A stretch of DNA of 8,073 nt from positions 1 through 8,073 of the forward strand of contig JAKISE010000115.1 in the NCBI GenBank assembly GCA_021648745.1, in the 5' to 3' direction. The translations under genes and the position numbers were made by a program. This DNA is from Cyclobacteriaceae bacterium (GTDB lineage Bacteria; Bacteroidota; Bacteroidia; Cytophagales; Cyclobacteriaceae). The notes beneath the pieces were generated by a model. That model was not told the origin of the DNA. It worked only from the letters and a program-made list of their open reading frames with translations, and made no database searches. This document shows, one piece after another, positions 5,858-8,073 of the stretch (position 1 is its first letter; each line of letters begins with the position of its first letter).

Positions 5858-7021
5858 ATGGGGCAAAAAGTAAAGATATTCGACACCACCTTAAGAGATG
5901 GAGAGCAAGTACCAGGCTGTCAACTCAACAAAGATGAAAAGCTTAATATTGCCGCTGCTCTTGATAAACTAGGTGTTGATATCATAGAGGCTGGATTCCC
6001 TATTTCCAGTCCAGCAGATTTTGATTCTGTAAAGTCTATTGCCCAACAAACTGAAAATGCAATTGTCTGTGGGTTAACGCGTGCCATTGAAAAAGATATT
6101 GATGTAGCAGCCGAAGCAATAAAGCATGCCAGAAGGCCTCGTATTCATACAGGTATAGGCACTTCTGATCTCCATGTTTTTTCTAAACTAAGAATTACAA
6201 AAGAAGAAGTAATTGAACGAGGAGTGGCCGCTGTTAAGTATGCAAAAAAATATGTAGAGGATGTAGAGTTTTATGCAGAAGATGCTGGTAGGACTGATAA
6301 TGAATATTTGGCTAGAGTAATAGAAGCCGTTATAAAAGCAGGAGCTACTGTAGTCAACATACCAGACACCACAGGTTATTGCTTACCAGACCAATATGGA
6401 GCTAAAATAAAATATTTAAAAGAAAATGTAAGCGGCATTGATAAAGTAGATATTTCTGCACATTGCCATAACGACCTTGGTTTAGCAACCGCCAATGCAA
6501 TAGCTGCCATTCAAAATGGAGCCACTCAAGTTGAATGTACCATAAATGGAATTGGCGAAAGAGCAGGAAATACATCACTTGAAGAAGTTGTAATGGTTAT
6601 AAATCAGCACGAGGAATTGCGGTTCGAAACCGGTATAAAAACACAGATGCTTACAGCAATGAGCCACATGGTGTCAGAAAAAATGAACATGATTGTTCAA
6701 CCCAATAAAGCAATAGTAGGCAGCAACGCTTTTGCGCATTCATCTGGTATTCACCAAGATGGAATGCTTAAAAACAGGCAAAATTATGAGATTATTGATC
6801 CCGATTTGGTGGGGGCAGCTGGCAGTTCAATTGTTCTTACAGCAAGGAGCGGCAGAGCAGCATTAAACTACCGTATAGAAAAAATAGGGGTTAAGCTTAC
6901 AAAAAATCAATTAAACGAGGTATATCAGGAATTTTTGGTAGTGGCAGACCAAATAAGCTTAGTTGACGATAAAGATTTAAAAAACCTAGTTGCAGAATAC
7001 GTTGTAACTAATATTAACTAA
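5858..7021 (+). CDS. leuA: 2-isopropylmalate synthase, short form without regulatory domain
   Basis: It condenses acetyl-CoA with 2-oxoisovalerate to form 2-isopropylmalate, the committed step of leucine synthesis in the cytosol. The 387 residues form the HMGL-like TIM barrel plus linker subdomains. Visible motifs are FDTTLRDGEQ (8-17, metal ligand D14), EAGFPISSPADF (44-55), the HCHND motif at 202-206 with metal ligands H202 and H204, and NGIGERAGNTSLEEV (230-244, with N238). The FAHSSGIHQDG segment near 290 is also characteristic of LeuA. The close match to E. coli LeuA through these segments argues against homocitrate or citramalate synthase. The chain stops where the long enzymes (about 520 residues) continue into the LeuA dimer/allosteric domain, so classic leucine feedback at that site is unlikely. 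It is the first gene of the leu operon, with leuC starting 5 nt after its TAA. Confidence 0.94.
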   Translation: MGQKVKIFDTTLRDGEQVPGCQLNKDEKLNIAAALDKLGVDIIEAGFPISSPADFDSVKSIAQQTENAIVCGLTRAIEKDIDVAAEAIKHARRPRIHTGIGTSDLHVFSKLRITKEEVIERGVAAVKYAKKYVEDVEFYAEDAGRTDNEYLARVIEAVIKAGATVVNIPDTTGYCLPDQYGAKIKYLKENVSGIDKVDISAHCHNDLGLATANAIAAIQNGATQVECTINGIGERAGNTSLEEVVMVINQHEELRFETGIKTQMLTAMSHMVSEKMNMIVQPNKAIVGSNAFAHSSGIHQDGMLKNRQNYEIIDPDLVGAAGSSIVLTARSGRAALNYRIEKIGVKLTKNQLNEVYQEFLVVADQISLVDDKDLKNLVAEYVVTNIN

Positions 7022-7026
7022 TACAG

Positions 7027-8073
7027 ATGGCAGCCAAAACTTTATTCGATAAATTGTGGGATTCGCATGTTGTGCGAAAGGGTGATAATGGGCCTGATGT
7101 GTTATACATAGATAGACATTTAATTCACGAGGTTACAAGTCCTCAGGCATTTACAGGGATTGAGAAAAGAGGAATTTCTTTATTTCGCCCCACTCAAACA
7201 ATTGCCACAGCAGATCATAATGTGCCTACGGTAAACCAGCACCTTCCTATTAAAGAGGAACTTTCTCGCAAACAAGTGGATGCACTTAAAACCAATTGCG
7301 AAAAACATGGTGTTGAGCTTTATGGGTTAGGTAATCCAAATCAAGGAATTGTTCATGTTATTGGCCCAGAGCTTGGTATTACACAACCAGGCATGACCAT
7401 CGTTTGTGGCGATAGTCACACCTCTACACATGGAGCTTTCGGATCCATTGCTTTTGGCATTGGTACCAGCGAAGTAGAACAGGTTTTTGCCACTCAATGC
7501 GTGTTGCAAAACAAGCCAAAATCAATGCGCATAGAAGTTAACGGTAAATTAAATAAAGCCGTTTCGGCTAAAGATATAATCCTTTACATCATCTCAAAAT
7601 TATCTACTTCAGGGGGCACCGGTTATTTTGTAGAGTTTGCAGGTACAGCATTCGAATCACTATCTATGGAAGGCCGAATGACAGTTTGCAATATGAGCAT
7701 TGAATTGGGTGCTCGTGGAGGAATGATTGCTCCGGACAACACAACTTTTGATTATATTAAAGGACGAGATTTTGCTCCACCAGTTGGCGGGGAGGAATGG
7801 GAGAAAAAACTCGCCTATTGGAAAACCTTAGTAACAGATGCTGATGCCGAATACGACAAAGTGGTGAGCTTTAATGCAGCTAATATTTTTCCAATGATAA
7901 CCTTTGGAACCAACCCGGCAATGGGTATAAAAATAGCAGATAAAGTGCCTTCGCTAAATGGCGATAAATCATTTAAAAAAGCATTGAATTATATGCAAAT
8001 AGAGGCTGAGTCCTCTCTAAAAGGCAAACAAGTTGACTATGTGTTTATTGGTAGCTGCACAAATTCTAGAATC
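7027..8073 (+). CDS. leuC: 3-isopropylmalate dehydratase large subunit, partial (cut by right edge)
   Basis: This is the large subunit of the LeuCD isomerase, a [4Fe-4S] aconitase-family enzyme that converts 2-isopropylmalate to 3-isopropylmalate. The first 349 codons are present, of about 465 usual for the family. The reading frame is open to the last base, so this is truncation by the window and not a broken gene. The N-terminus KTLFDKLWDSHVV aligns with the usual LeuC opening, fixing the ATG at 7027. Visible motifs are TADHNVPT (61-68), the active-site CGDSHTSTHGAFG (127-139), EVEQVFATQ (149-157) and IGSCTNSRI (341-349), which holds the first Fe-S ligand, C344. The other two cluster cysteines lie beyond the edge. 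It starts 5 nt after the leuA stop with no Shine-Dalgarno sequence, consistent with translation coupled to leuA. The leuD and leuB genes would be expected next. Confidence 0.96.
   Translation, partial: MAAKTLFDKLWDSHVVRKGDNGPDVLYIDRHLIHEVTSPQAFTGIEKRGISLFRPTQTIATADHNVPTVNQHLPIKEELSRKQVDALKTNCEKHGVELYGLGNPNQGIVHVIGPELGITQPGMTIVCGDSHTSTHGAFGSIAFGIGTSEVEQVFATQCVLQNKPKSMRIEVNGKLNKAVSAKDIILYIISKLSTSGGTGYFVEFAGTAFESLSMEGRMTVCNMSIELGARGGMIAPDNTTFDYIKGRDFAPPVGGEEWEKKLAYWKTLVTDADAEYDKVVSFNAANIFPMITFGTNPAMGIKIADKVPSLNGDKSFKKALNYMQIEAESSLKGKQVDYVFIGSCTNSRI

Noticed and set aside
7327..7509. Minus-strand open frame inside leuC
   Set aside because: It is antisense to the conserved CGDSHTSTHGAFG region of leuC and is explained entirely by that gene's codons.

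Overview
The window looks like an ordinary chromosomal stretch from a member of the Bacteroidota, most likely of the Cytophagales type. The supporting signs are AT-rich DNA, weak or absent Shine-Dalgarno sequences, an exact Bacteroidota-type -7 box (TAnnTTTG) upstream of leuA, a helical protein of a type I associate with this phylum, and purine-rich GTTGGAAGTT-type intergenic repeats. The phylum call is an inference from these features, since no rRNA or other phylogenetic marker is present.

Layout: positions 1-243 hold no gene. They contain a long imperfect palindrome (1-87), a clear rho-independent terminator reading rightward (141-160), which probably closes a gene lying left of the window, and weaker inverted repeats just downstream of the next gene. 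An EamA/DMT-family membrane transporter follows on the minus strand (244-1140). It is divergent, across 55 bp, from rarA (1196-2464, plus strand), a replication-associated AAA+ ATPase whose start appears to be TTG. rarA converges on a minus-strand run of three genes. In transcription order these are a 515-residue helical protein of unknown function (5710-4163), a two-TM potassium channel with a cytosolic TrkA/RCK module (4163-3153) and a DinB-fold metalloprotein (3106-2606). The first two share a TAGTG stop/start overlap, and the third follows after 46 bp. The rarA/DinB-fold junction is filled with interleaved inverted repeats. After a 147-bp divergent intergenic region, the leucine biosynthesis operon begins on the plus strand with leuA (5858-7021) and leuC (7027 to the right edge, truncated by the window). 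The leuD and leuB genes would be expected just beyond.

How the genes work together: leuA and leuC encode the first two steps of the leucine branch, 2-isopropylmalate synthase and the large subunit of isopropylmalate isomerase. This LeuA is the short form without the C-terminal allosteric domain. The helical protein and the potassium channel are probably co-translated, which is the most suggestive unexplained association here. RarA, the transporter and the DinB-fold protein are stand-alone genes with no evident functional tie to their neighbours.

I found no CRISPR array, transposase, prophage gene, tRNA or rRNA, and nothing that amounts to a new system. The points most worth a second look are the palindrome at the left edge, the unusual TVGYKE selectivity filter, the coupled unknown-function gene, and the inverted repeats at the convergent junction.
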